A program made the position numbers and the translations under genes. A DNA stretch of 64,000 nt, taken from the NCBI RefSeq assembly GCF_043290135.1, contig NC_134707.1, forward strand, positions 71,229,906 through 71,293,905, read 5' to 3'. Numbering within the stretch: position 1 is the stretch's first letter; every line of letters begins with the position of its first letter. Below the pieces are notes generated by a model that saw only the letters and a program-made list of their open reading frames with translations, was not told where the DNA came from and searched no databases. Shown piece after piece: positions 53,086-64,000 of the stretch. This DNA is from Rhipicephalus microplus (Eukaryota; Arthropoda; Arachnida; Ixodida; Ixodidae).

Positions 53086-55355
53086 ATTCTTACTCAACTG
53101 CAACATGTATGTACTTCTATGAGACAGCGCCGTATATTATTCTGTTCGGAAGATACTACATTCTTTTTTTTCTCGTCTCATCTTCTGTCGGTTATGCGTG
53201 ATGAAAAGGTTTGTCTAACAGGAGCTTAGTCCCTAAAACGTCTAAAAAACTGCTCAAAGCAGCAACAAAAGTATATTTTGGTCTACGAGAGGACTCTTTT
53301 TTTAAAATTGTGCTTCGAAATATTTTGCACACTCTTTATTTGCGATTTCAACAGCTACAGCATAGCCAGAGTCTATTCTTCTGAAGAACATTCATCTATT
53401 GCGGGATAACTGCTAGAGCAAACTGACAAACTAAATAATTCTTTGAATAATTTGTCAAGAAGCCCCACAGTGCCAAAACACGTCAACAGAGCTGGTACCT
53501 TCGCTTGCACCTAAACAATTGACGCAGGCAACAAAGACGGACAACGCGATCATAAGTGTAGACATAATACTATCGCAATGTGTTTGGGTATATGTCTGGT
53601 CAAGTAAGGCTACCAATGCGCTCATATGATAACGATGCATGTAGTAGCAAGATCGCACAACAGTGACTGACAAGAGCAAAATACTGTCTCGCCACAGAGA
53701 TTGCATTCAGTGGCAAAGGCACTACGCGCATTCATTTGCAAACAGTTTAATCGAACCAATGTTGAAACGTTTCCTTGAAGACTTTGCACCGTTGATTGCG
53801 GAAGCTTCAGCCGGCGGTCTATATTTTTCGTTTTGTGTTGCGTTGCCAGACTCATTATGGGGTGTACTACACTTATAATGCTTGCCGCCTATTTTTAATC
53901 TGTGTTTTGTGATGCAAGCTCTACCTACTGCTTTCACCAGCGCTTCCTTCGAATGGTCGCCGGTTCTAATCGCCACTCTCGTTGCACCTTGCTAGCACCT
54001 AGGATGTCGCATGTTCAAGGAAGCACATCTTTCGGTAAGTAAAATATTTGCACCCGACCTTCCGTCATTACTTTTGGAACATTTTAGCTGTCCTGTTACT
54101 GAAATGCTAATTATGACAGGTAAGTGCTGGGGTTTCATTTCTGGTGTAAAGCCAAGCTGACATGCATATGGCAGCACTAACCTTAAGTCAGACCACATTG
54201 TCGTTCACGTAATCTTGTGCTTCTGCAGGATGATGCTTCTGTCTAAGTGTTTGCGTACGGTTAAGAGCAGTGCTTGCTTAAGATCGTAACGGCCTGTCAA
54301 TTACAAATAAAGTCCAACGCTTACACAATATTCTTCGATTGTGAGTGCTGTAGCAGTTAAATGTTATAAACACATGCTAGCATTCTATCAGATCTGTGAT
54401 TGGAAATATTGCTTGAGAAAGATTTCATGATCTGTTTTTCTGGTGTACCTAAAATTTAGGCTACATTCGTTTTCTTCTATACAACTTCACTTTACTTCTG
54501 CTAGTAAAAGAAATTGGGCTTCCAACACGCCAGCTAATGAGCAAATCAGTGGAGTTTCTTGCACTGGGCCTGGAGTGTATTCATTTCGAACCTAATTTTT
54601 TTCTATGCTGCAGAAATAAACTACACCTTTTGTTGATTTTTTGTAGCAGGTTCGCTCGTACTTGTACATAAATACAGGTGTCTTCACAACATCATGGGTT
54701 AATTTATTGCTGCTGATAAGCATGAATACTTGTGCGCGGTACACTGGATGTCATTTATGCAGTACATGTTAATCAACGGCTTAATCATCCGCAATTATAT
54801 TTGTTAAACAGCAAACCTCTCTATATATTCCAAAATTTGGTATATATGGTATGCTGAAGTCACTGGTTATTTTTTCCGGCACTACACACTGTAGTATATA
54901 GAGCGAGTAAGAAAAACAACTCCACTTGGTCTACAATAAACAATGTTTAACTCAACGTCGAAAATTCATAATGCTACCGTGACGACTTCGATGAACGAAC
55001 AGGTATGTTTGTGTTCTTAATTCATTACATGCTCACTCGCATGACGACTGGCATAGGAAATTGGAGAAAAACAGGAACAAGCTCTCACGTAAGGTCATCT
55101 CTGTTGCTGTATTATTCAAATTTCAATTTCGGCTGCTACGCTGCCAAAGAAACCTACTGCAGAAAGCGTTGTAATAGTTTGTGTTATATCTAAAAAAGTG
55201 AAAACATCAGCACTCTGAAATTGTGTGAAAAGATCTGAGCTTGGTTTTGGCAAGACGTTTTCCTGCCGAAAGTGTTTTATGCAAAGGTCCACTACGACTT
55301 CAGTGACGCAGAACTTATGATGAAAAAGAAAATAAACTTGGTCAGATCCAAACAA
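53086..55355. other. No recognised gene
   Basis: AT-rich, with frames of at most 84 codons and no domain. Confidence 0.45.
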
Positions 55356-55359
55356 AAAC

Positions 55360-55475
55360 AAGTGTTCCGCCACCGGGAACCTAACCCATGACCTCTCGGT
55401 ACGCAACATCCACAGCCGGGCATGATATAACCTGTGCGCTATGGCCATCTATTCTGGAGGCTGCAGAAGGGCGCC
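55360..55475 (-). repeat. tRNA-like dispersed repeat
   Basis: On the minus strand: ATAGATGGCCATAGCGCACAGG...CATGGGTTAGGTTCCCGGTGGCGGAAC. GGGTTAGGTTCC resembles a degenerate B box. It has the character of a SINE head but no second copy in this window. Confidence 0.4.
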
Positions 55476-55479
55476 TTTT

Positions 55480-58400
55480 ATATATCTAAATTTCCTTTCA
55501 CAGGGCTCTTGCAAGGTTGGCAGCGAAGCAATGAGTGATTCAAATTGTCACCGCTATTCGCCCCTTCAATGCGTCACAGCTACACGTATGTTCGGTTCAG
55601 CACGCTTCCAAAAAGGAAGTGCAATTTCGTCAATACCTTTACACACCGCGAGGCGGTGATTTTAGCTCAAGTTTTGCCCCCACTCGTAGCATTCATCAAT
55701 ACCGAAAAATATCCGGTACATGCACCTGCCCCTCATGCCTGTAGCACCGTGTTCCACGCTTACACTCGCCCTGAGAAAATTGTGGCCGAGCTAGAAAGAT
55801 GAGTCTTGTGTTAAGTTTCCCTGTAGTCGTGCCATCAAGTTTAACCGCCTAACACGTCACGCCACGCCGACTTTAGCCCAAGTACTTCGTCTAGTCAGTG
55901 ACGCTCTTCTAGCTGTCACACAGCTTTCTTTCATCACGCAATCACCATACACTCCTAAAGGTACCACAAGGGTTTCTTGAATGACTGATTATGGACGTTA
56001 GCCGTCGGAATGTAAATGTGGCTTCATACACATTCATACACATACACATACCAAGTCATAAACATTTTCAAGCTCGAGTACACAAATCCATTCGTAATAT
56101 TCTAGTACTTTTGTAAGGGAGCATTTCAATTTCGTTTCATACCAATTATTTTGACGGAAGGATTGTCCATGTGCTTCTTTAGCCAACTTTTATGTTCTCA
56201 TTAGCAAAAAAATCCGACGAGCGGCTGGCCATCTAAGGCTCAGAATGTCTTCACCAAGACATAAAGCCATTTCAGCTCGCCGTTCAAGGCAGTTATTAGA
56301 CGTGAAATGGCTTCCTTTGTGTATAATGGGTCTTCACATATAGTTTAGTTTCATTTCGTTCACTAGCTATTCATATTTCAGAAGGTAAACATCGGGCACA
56401 GCATGCTTCAACACGTTCGCAGTCACGCACGCACAGATTGTTCTCTCGTCAACCCGCCACCCTCAATACATAAGGAAGAAATATAATATCACAGGAACTA
56501 TGCATTGTTCACTCAAAAGTTCACTTCAGTGTTCCAACTGAAGAGCGAAAACCACAGTGTAAAACTACACCTCGGTACGTCCATAGCAATTCATGTGTCC
56601 CGTATTACTCGACTCTCATTTGTCTTCATAGACTACGCTCACAAGCTCACCCTACCAAAAATTGGTTGCACCTTTCACTCACCTATGCCTCAACCGGCAG
56701 TCAGGCCTCTGTACACTTTCGTTAATGTAAAACGTTTTGTAAGGGTGGATCGTTGAACCTAACGTTCGCCATGCAATTCACACGTCGTGACACGTGACGC
56801 TTCTCTGAACTTCTTCCGCGCAACATTGCAGGCTTTAAGCATACTCATCGATTTAGGTGACGTTCGTAAAAGACTTTTCTGAAAACAGTTTCAAGCAGAG
56901 GCTTGACTACGGTGTCAAGGTGTCTTCCTTTTGTACTTCAAATATTTTTTGTGTAACTAAGTTAAGGTGAGTTACCAACAGAACGTTAGGTTCCATTCAT
57001 GTCTGTAGCACAGCGCTTCTCAAGAACAGTGACTTTCTATGCAGAATGCCGGTCTTTGGTACCCTTTGAAACCAAAAATTTTGAATATATATCTATCTGA
57101 ATTTTCAATCACTGACAAGGCTGATTTTAAATTCACAACGAAGGACATCAACACCGATGCTGGCTCTAAAGTTTGGGCAAAAAAAGATCTTTAAAACTTT
57201 CACGCCAAACAGTTGTTTATGCAAAGGTACATTGCAGATCCCGATGACATTTCCTGAATAAGCATGGCAAGTCGAAAGACATTCGTTTGAAATAAAAATA
57301 AAAGGAGCAAACACAGTTAATTGGGACAGTGCGCAATTTGCGGTGGTCACCCACTGACCAAAACTACGCAAATCAACCGGGCGCAGGGCAGGTGCATTGT
57401 GATACTGGCAAAACGTCAAGGGGCGTAGGATGTGTACTGTCAGTTTGTGTTGAGGAATGCCTGGTAGTCGAACTTATGGGGAGGGTTGAACTAAGGTCAG
57501 GGTCACAATCCTGTAATGATTTTGGAGAGTAAACGTTGGGAAATTATTAGAATAAAATTCACCAGATGTGCCCGGTCTTGCTCGCTTAGTAAATTATTTT
57601 TGCTGAAGTATTTCCATTTTACACGTAACTACCCTTCTGTAACGTGTACGATACTGTGGTAGGCTGATTGCGTTCGCTTGTTGGCATTTGTCGGGCCTGA
57701 TCGTTGGTTTTTACAATTTTCGTAGCCGATTTGATGTTCTTCACTAACATGAACTTGCACAAAGAGAAGCAATTTTAACGTCGGCATTTTTGTTACGTGG
57801 AAACTCTGTGCCCAGGCATCGTCAGCCGCGTGCCACGGAGCATAATCTGCTATTTCGCAAGCATTACTACTCGTAGCATGCCATTGCTGTGAACATATAT
57901 ATTCATCACCACTTCATAGCAATGGTCTGATGCTGTCTTCCGCATTGTAATATTACCGTATTGCTGCCGTCAGTTTTTGCTAAATAAATGTGAAAATGCC
58001 GTATACTGTTTTATCAAAAGTCTAGGGTGTGCCCCCCACTCACCATTGCAAAAGCGAAAATTGTCATACAATTAGTGGCACTAGACCTGAAGAAAATATA
58101 GATAACGTACTACGTTTGCTTGCAAACACGGAAAATGAAACTGTTCCTAAGGAGATCAGAAGATAAGATAAGCCCAGCACAAGAAGGAAAGTGTTTTGTC
58201 GATGCACGTGCATTGCAACCTTTTAGCTATAAAATATGTCAGCACAAGCATACCTTCGTCAGGCTTTATATCTTTGCCAAGTCTTTCTTAATACATTTAT
58301 TTATGTTTCGCTGAGATTGCTTGTATTTCTGATACTGTATTTGCATTTCATTCTTGAAATTTCAGAGAAGCTCTCCTTATTGCAAATTTTCACATGCTAT

Positions 58401-59195
58401 ATTTACGTCGAGAATGAAGCCAGATTTAAATGAACAAGTTGCACCTTTCAGGGTTCTCACAAGAAATGAAACTGAAAAGTCGCATTTTTTTAGGAGTGTT
58501 ACAATTGCTCCACAATAGTTTTTAGCGTATTTGTTCGCAATGGCTTTCCATTTGTATTGTATATCACCTAGCTGCGCCTTCATGAAAGGAATGGCAGCGC
58601 AAACAAAGATCCGTAATTGCGAACTGTAAAGAAAGTTTCGAAGACAAGATAGCCTATGGAATGCTTTTTTGTGCTTAGGAGGGTCTAATCATTCTGCAAA
58701 ACGTACCATGCGTTAGAGCTTGCAGTATGAGTCTTCATGCTTCCTCAAAGCTGCTTTGCAAAAGAGCCCATGTCACAAAGCAATCTGCACTCCACTAGGT
58801 ATTTCAAAGTGAGTTTGCCGACGGAAAGCATGAACTGTTTGTATACGCAGTAGAATAACGCATTCGTTTGTCTCGTTATTGGCATTACCATTTCCTGCAA
58901 TATCTCCGAAAGCTGTTAAATGAGCAACACTAAATGGTTTTTCACCATGCTGTTTCAGGCCATTTTTTTGCACACGCAAAGAAAACCTTAATTTAGCTGG
59001 TTGTTCGGATGGCAAGAAACGTTGATCAACGCAGGCAATTCAAACATTACCTGAATGATGAAAAAGTGAATTCTTTTACGTGGTATTGATGTGTGTAATT
59101 GTTCGGCTGTTTAGGTGAAACTGTTGACACTAAAACTTCCTTGAACACAACAATTTCTTAACAAGAAACACAAACAAATTTCTTAAGAAGAAAAA
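55480..59195. other. No recognised gene
   Basis: AT-rich. The longest frames (about 104 codons minus at 57,105; 83 codons plus at 56,505) have no recognisable domain. Confidence 0.45.
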
Positions 59196-59199
59196 TGTC

Positions 59200-60130
59200 A
59201 TCAAGGTACCTCCCGTATAGGTGTGTTTTCAATGAGCCTGGCGTCGAATATTCGGTTTCTAGATTTCTCAATTTCATGAAAAGCATTTTCATGGAAACAC
59301 TAACATTTTCAAGGGAAAACTTGGAACCGAATATTTTGTCCTAAACTCCCGTGAAACCTCTTCCTTACAAAAGGTACATTGACGATGTGTTTCTTATTTG
59401 AACTCACAGCAAAGACGAACTGCTGAGCCTAATCGATATTTATAATGCTGTGCATCCAAACATACACTTCAAGCACATGTACTCACAAGTAACCGTTAAT
59501 TTTTTTCACATTACCATAATATTAGCCGGTGAAAGCTTTCCTCAACCCTCCACCGCAAACCATTGGATCTACAACAGTACCTCTATTACCAAAGTGGTCA
59601 TCCACGGCTTTGTAAAAACAACATTCCATACGGCGAGGCCCACCATTTTAGGCAAATTTGCCCAAAAGACATTGACTTCAGCACGAGCTCACAAAGGCTA
59701 ACACTCATGCTCAATAAACAAATATTCTCCACATGTAATTGATGACGCTATTCAATAAGCTAGAAAACTGAAACGTGATAACCTTGCTATCGAGCAGTCA
59801 TCCCAACACAACCTGCAACAGACACACCAGTGTTGAACTTAGAGCACGAACTTCCGCGATATTAACAGAATATTTAGAGGACCTTAGAACATACTGGAAC
59901 AAAGTGGACGTCTGAAACGCGCATTTCCATTGGCACCTAGCCTCTTTTACCCATGAACGCGCAACCTCAAATACACACTGGTGTGTTGGGGTTTTCGAAA
60001 TATTTTTTGTGAACGGACTTCGTCGTGTCGTTGACAACAACTTCCTTGAGAAAGACGGTGAGGCTGTGTTCTGTTTGTGCCACTTTATGAAGACAATTCA
60101 CGAAGACAAAACACGCATTGTGCACTACTT
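59200..60130 (+). pseudogene. Penelope-like element reverse transcriptase, broken
   Basis: Plus-strand reading from 59,354 gives KPLPYKRYIDDVFLI, a stop, then THSKDELLSLIDIYNAVHPNIHFKHMYSQVTVNFF, the YIDD catalytic box and following palm region of a Penelope-like RT. Further along in other frames are FRQICPKDIDFSTSSQRL (compare RRICS..DF), HVIDDAI and RARKLKRDNL-type pieces near 59,640-59,790, then GRLKRAFPLAPSLFY and RNLKYTLVCWGFRN (59,900-60,000), the C-terminal RT block of the family. The catalytic Asp pair is intact but stops and frameshifts are frequent. No GIY-YIG endonuclease or terminal repeats were seen, so both ends are uncertain. Confidence 0.75.
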
Positions 60131-60239
60131 AAAATAAAACATCCCAAATCTTGTAGTACAGAATTCTAAACAGTCGCAACAACGAGTATAGTCCCAAACT
60201 TAGCTGAAACAGTCTCACTGGTGAGTTCAATATACCACT

Positions 60240-60690
60240 GAGATATTGGGGACATCAGCGGAGAGCAGAAACAAGTACGGGGATGCCATCGTCGGAGGAA
60301 CTCGGCGAGGAGGACGGCGACACTCTGGTGTAAGCACCGACGGAGCAGGTAGGTGTGGAACACTGGGCGGACGAAGTCAGCCAGACTTCTCTGCGGACGC
60401 ACGGACCAGGAGCCACATCCATCCACTCGGGCGAACGTCCGGCAGTGAACCTTGTGGCTGAAGTGCTTTCCCACTATCTGCATGGACCATCGCAGCTTGA
60501 GGTCAAGCGAAAGAGGCCGCTTCGACTCTTGACCAGTGCCAGGCACTCGGGGCAAACCACGACCGCGACGCTGGCGAACACCCTCCGCTCTGCTTCTGCC
60601 AGAACGAACAAAGAGCCTCTTGCCGTCTGCGGTGGCATTCCTCGGGTCAAACCGGGAACCATTCATTGAAATTTGCTGAGTTGCCGTGTT
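60240..60690. other. GC-rich island, unassigned
   Basis: About 450 bp with much higher GC and CpG than the neighbours. Frames of 71-166 codons are open on both strands, as expected from composition, and none has a domain. It could be a retroelement leader, a promoter or an exon. I cannot decide. Confidence 0.35.
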
Positions 60691-61675
60691 GACGAGTCAT
60701 CGGCTCCTGAAATCCCCATGGTACTCCTGATTGGACCAATTACATTTGTGTAGTTGACGTAGTGCCCTAGTACCGATGTCCCCCGTTCTCGTTTTCACAC
60801 GATTTCTCTTTGCACGTGCACTGGTTGTCTTCTGATTTCCAGTGTCATGCACTTTTCGAAAGCACTCCCATGACGCGTGCAGTGTATTGATCACACTGCC
60901 CCCTTTTTGACAAAAAATATTTTTCCTCTAGGGACTATGCTCCACCACCAGGTAAACAAAAAGAAATGCCAACTAACACCAGAAGCATAGCCATGAGCGA
61001 AGAGACAGGCAACCAAAAAAACATGGTCCAGCACGCGCTTGGCATCCTGGAACGCCACAGACTGAAAGCGCTCCCCCTCGGGTTTGACGCGAATAGTTTG
61101 CTGCTCCGGGACGTCCAAGGATGCTATAGTCTTCCTTTTTTCAACTAGGCCTTCCCCCTTTGTGCCGAATCCACAATAAAGTTGCTTTCTCAGTCACTGC
61201 GAAAAACGGCCGTCCAGTGCGTGAAACCCCTACGAAAGTACCAAACAGCACAGATGTCAATGCATGACAGCACAAAATCTCTGGAACTAACAAAGACATT
61301 ACCACATCAGATTATTTTAAAATATATATCCCTTTCGAGCAAATGAACAGCCATTATACGCTCAAACACGTGCTGAAAATATATTTACATCACATAACCC
61401 TACATTTCGTGAACGTTGACAAAACTTCACTGTATACACAGTTACATGTGTCTGTATCCAAATTTCAAAGTCCAGAAAGAGCTACCGGTTCGGACCTCAA
61501 CGCTAAAATTTTTGCGTTCCGAACCTGTCTAATGACACTGTTCGAACGCTTACGAAGGAGCCGGGTATAGTGATCGACCTTATGATCTAGCGACGCCACC
61601 GGCTGGGATCCGGCGGCAGCTTTAACGCGGATGCCTCCAGGTGGCGTTGCTGCCACTTTTCATGAACTTTTCTGT
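60691..61675. other. No recognised gene
   Basis: Mixed sequence. An imperfect inverted pair (GCGACGCCACC about 61,589 and GGTGGCGTTGC about 61,642) is the only structure noted. Confidence 0.4.
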
Positions 61676-61679
61676 GGGA

Positions 61680-63780
61680 AAGAGACAAGACGAGCAACCA
61701 GAGAAAAATTTTTATTCAGAAAGGCAAATAAAAATAGCTATTAAACAAATTGAGAAAGAAATCACTGAGGGTAATAAAACAAGGTGGACATACACACACG
61801 AAAAAAATTAGACGGTTTGAGCTGGAGCGTGCTAAGTCACGTGACAAGTCACCCGGAAAAGAAGACACAAACCCTAAAGTTGGTGGGATGAGGAAGTTAA
61901 GAGAGCCATAGCAAAACGTCAGGAAGCTTCTAGGGAACACAGACATGCTAAGCAGCGGGGTGAACCGACAGATGATGTTGAAAGATAATGTGACATCTTT
62001 CTAAGCTGTAGACGGGAAGCATCCCTTCTGATCAATGAACTGATTAGTAGAAAGGTTGCTTTGGGGCTCGCAGAAGTACATAAAAAGATAGAAAGGCAGC
62101 TGCAAAATTTTGGAACCATCTTAACGTCCTAAAAAAGGAGATGAGCCTAGAGCAGATGTTTATAACTACAGCACAAGGTGCTAGGCTGAAAGGGGACGAA
62201 GCTATTGAATATATAAGAACAATGGTGACAGAAAAATTTCACCAAAGGAGTGCTTTATGCACCACATAAAACAAGGATGAATCAAGTGGTGCAATGGCTC
62301 CATTTTCACAACGAGAATGGGAAAGGGCTGAGAAGAGGGTTCCTGGTAGTATATAAACAGGCCCAGATGGCATTCCAATTTTTGTGATAAAGACATTAGG
62401 TTCGAAGTCTAAGCAAGCTTTGAGAGAGACAGTGAGAAAAATAATAATCGATGATGAAGTCAGCGATGGATGGAAACTTAGCAGGATGAGCATGATCTAT
62501 AAAAGAAAGGGGCACAAAGCTGACATAAACAACTACCGTCCTACAATGGTGACATCAGTGGTGTACAGGCTGGCGATGCAGATTATAAAATAAAGACTGC
62601 AGGCATGAAAAGAGGGTGATTGGGTGCTGGGGAACTGCAGAATTGGTTTTAAAAACACAGGAGGTTGAAAGACAATCTGTTCTCACTGACGCAGTGCATC
62701 GAAATAGCAGAAGAGGAACAAAGGCCCCTGTGGCTAGCATTTTGGGATATCAAGGAAGCTTACGACAGCTTGGTTGAAGAGGACTTGGGGGGACACACTA
62801 GGTGTGGAAGATGGAGTCACTATTCTTTTAAAAGATATCTCTAAAGGTAACAAGGCAGTTATACAGTGGGAAAAACAGGTATCCGAGCCTGCAGTGGTAA
62901 AACGGGGGGTTACGCAAGGGTGTTCTCTGTCACCCTTGTTATTCATGAAGTACTTAGAAGCATTACAGGCCAAATTAGAGGGAAGTGGACTGGGCTTCAA
63001 CCTCTCTTTCGTCAAACAAGGAAAACTCATTGAACAGGCACTACCAGCATTGATGTACGCAGATGATATAGTGCTAAAGGCCAACAGCAAGGAAGATTTG
63101 CAGAGATTGGTGGACATCTGCGGTAATGAGGGAGATATATTAGATTACAGATTCAATAAGGAGAAATCTGCAATGATGGCTTTTAATGACAATGAAGGTA
63201 GTGAGCTTAGAATACAGGAGATCACGCTAGAGATAACAGAGAAATACAAATATCTGGGCGTATTGAAAAGCATTGAGGCCGAGTACCTAAGGCAGCACGA
63301 AATATACGTGACGAATAAAGGTAACAGGAATGCAGCGGTGATGAAATACAGGGCACTGTGGAATTACAATAGGTATGATGTTGTGAGAGGAATATAGAAA
63401 GGGGTCATGGTGCCTGATCTGACATTCAGAAATGCGGTCTTGTACATGAGATCAGAAGTTCAAGCAAAATTGAAATTAAGCAACGAGGAATAGGTAGGCT
63501 TGCCTTAGGAGCTCACGGGAATACACCAAATCAGGGAGTACAGGGTAATATGAAATGGACATCATTTTAGGGCAGGAAAGCTAGCAGCAAGATAAAATTT
63601 GAGAAGCGATTGAGAGAAATGGGCGAGGAGCGTTGGGCTAGGAATGTATTCAGGTGCTTGTACATGAAGAAAGTTGATACAAAATGGAGGAAGCGAACCA
63701 GAAATTTGACTGGTAAATACTTAGAAAACAGCAGGGAGCCAAACCAAGAAGAATTATCGGTTAATTAGAAGGTGAAGGTA
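61680..63780 (+). mobile_element. LINE-B: 5'-truncated non-LTR retrotransposon
   Basis: Plus-strand copy collinear with LINE-A from its position 16,130 onward (shared AATTTTTATTCAGAAAGGC / AATATTTATTCAGAAAGGC start, then linker and RT). It ends near 63,780, where another LINE begins. It is 5'-truncated within the linker, the normal outcome of target-primed reverse transcription. Confidence 0.85.
61880..63397 (+). pseudogene. LINE-B: reverse transcriptase ORF, broken but catalytic box intact
   Basis: Pieces in order: the linker with WWDEEVKRAIAKRQEASREHRHAKQ (about 61,880-61,950, with some shift), then RT starting GPDGIPIFVIKTLGSKSKQALRETV (about 62,365) and DGWKLSRMSMIYKRKGHKADINNYRP (62,465-62,545), with a stop after RLAMQIIK at 62,591. 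After a degenerate stretch, 62,774-63,397 is one open frame with EKQVSEPAVVKRGVTQGCSLSPLLFMKYLEAL, YADDIVLKANSKEDLQRLVDICG (catalytic YADD intact) and the post-RT KYLGV block. This makes it better preserved than LINE-A, but it is interrupted by several stops and has no endonuclease. Confidence 0.88.
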
Positions 63781-63794
63781 GATGATACCGATAT

Positions 63795-64000
63795 GCCAAA
63801 ATATTATGCCAAATTTTTGAAAATATTATGTCAAATTTTTGACCAATCTCTAAGATCTGGCATGCTACCGGACGACTGGTTAATAGGAAAGATAAAACCA
63901 ATTCACGAAACTGGAGATGTTCACTCGCCTGACAACTATCGACCCATATCTTTAACTTGCATATGCTGCAAAATGCTTGAGTACATAATCAGTTCACACG
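63795..64000 (+). pseudogene. LINE-E: start of RT of another non-LTR retrotransposon, cut by window end
   Basis: Reads IFDQSLRSGMLPDDWLIGKIKPIHETGDVHSPDNYRPISLTCICCKMLEYIISSH up to the last base (quoted from the plus strand at 63,836-64,000). This is the finger region of a CR1/Jockey-type RT, closer to LINE-D than to LINE-B. At its left edge a 22-bp segment (AAATATTATGCCAAATTTTTGA) is repeated in tandem with one mismatch at 63,799-63,842. Confidence 0.85.

Noticed and set aside
60166..60666. 166-codon minus-strand ORF
   Set aside because: It lies in a GC-rich island where several frames on both strands are open. It has no domain or conserved motif, so it is kept only as an unassigned island.

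Overview
This window is repeat-dominated animal DNA and most likely comes from a hard (ixodid) tick. It contains Ty3/Gypsy, non-LTR, Penelope-like and tRNA-derived retroelements of kinds known from tick genomes. It is AT-rich with long (TA)n tracts, and there is no long intact non-transposon gene. The tick assignment is inference from repeat type; no species marker is present.

Layout. 1-14,650 is a nest of LTR retrotransposons. E1 (1-2,351, +) is the pol end of a Ty3/Gypsy element. E2 (2,623-7,799, -) is a full-length but broken Gypsy element with two 149-bp LTRs. E3 (7,880-9,841, -) is a very short, apparently young LTR element with two identical 112-bp LTRs and only one gag-like ORF. E5 (9,867-11,350) is a gag fragment between inverted copies of an LTR/leader end. 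E4 (11,407-14,612, +) is a Gypsy element that has lost most of pol. Nearly every LTR end abuts a (TA)n tract. 15,587-18,480 holds a 69-bp-arm foldback and then LINE-A. 18,480-26,340 is mostly unrecognised AT-rich sequence with SINE pieces and a broken THAP-domain gene (23,953-26,168). 26,829-28,760 is LINE-C on the minus strand, whose 3' tail became an (AAT)n microsatellite. 29,996-35,386 holds simple repeats, a tandem array of about 450-bp tRNA-bearing units, segments resembling the SRP-RNA Alu domain, a second foldback, LINE-D and a SINE. 35,391-36,729 is a second copy of the E3 family next to a candidate non-autonomous DNA transposon built around a ~53-bp minisatellite. 39,180-50,395 could contain a host gene on the plus strand (GC-rich start, two well-bounded candidate exons, a terminal exon with AATAAA), at low confidence. 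59,200-60,130 is a Penelope-like element. 61,680-63,780 is LINE-B and 63,795-64,000 is the start of another LINE.

How it works together. None of the autonomous elements seen here looks competent. E1, E2 and LINE-A have each lost a catalytic residue as well as reading frame. The only structurally intact mobile unit is the gag-only E3, which would need protease, RT and integrase from elsewhere. The most unusual signals are E3 and its relative, the insertion of several LTR families at (TA)n tracts, two long foldbacks that share a downstream motif, the minisatellite-bearing DNA element, and the tandem tRNA-bearing repeat.
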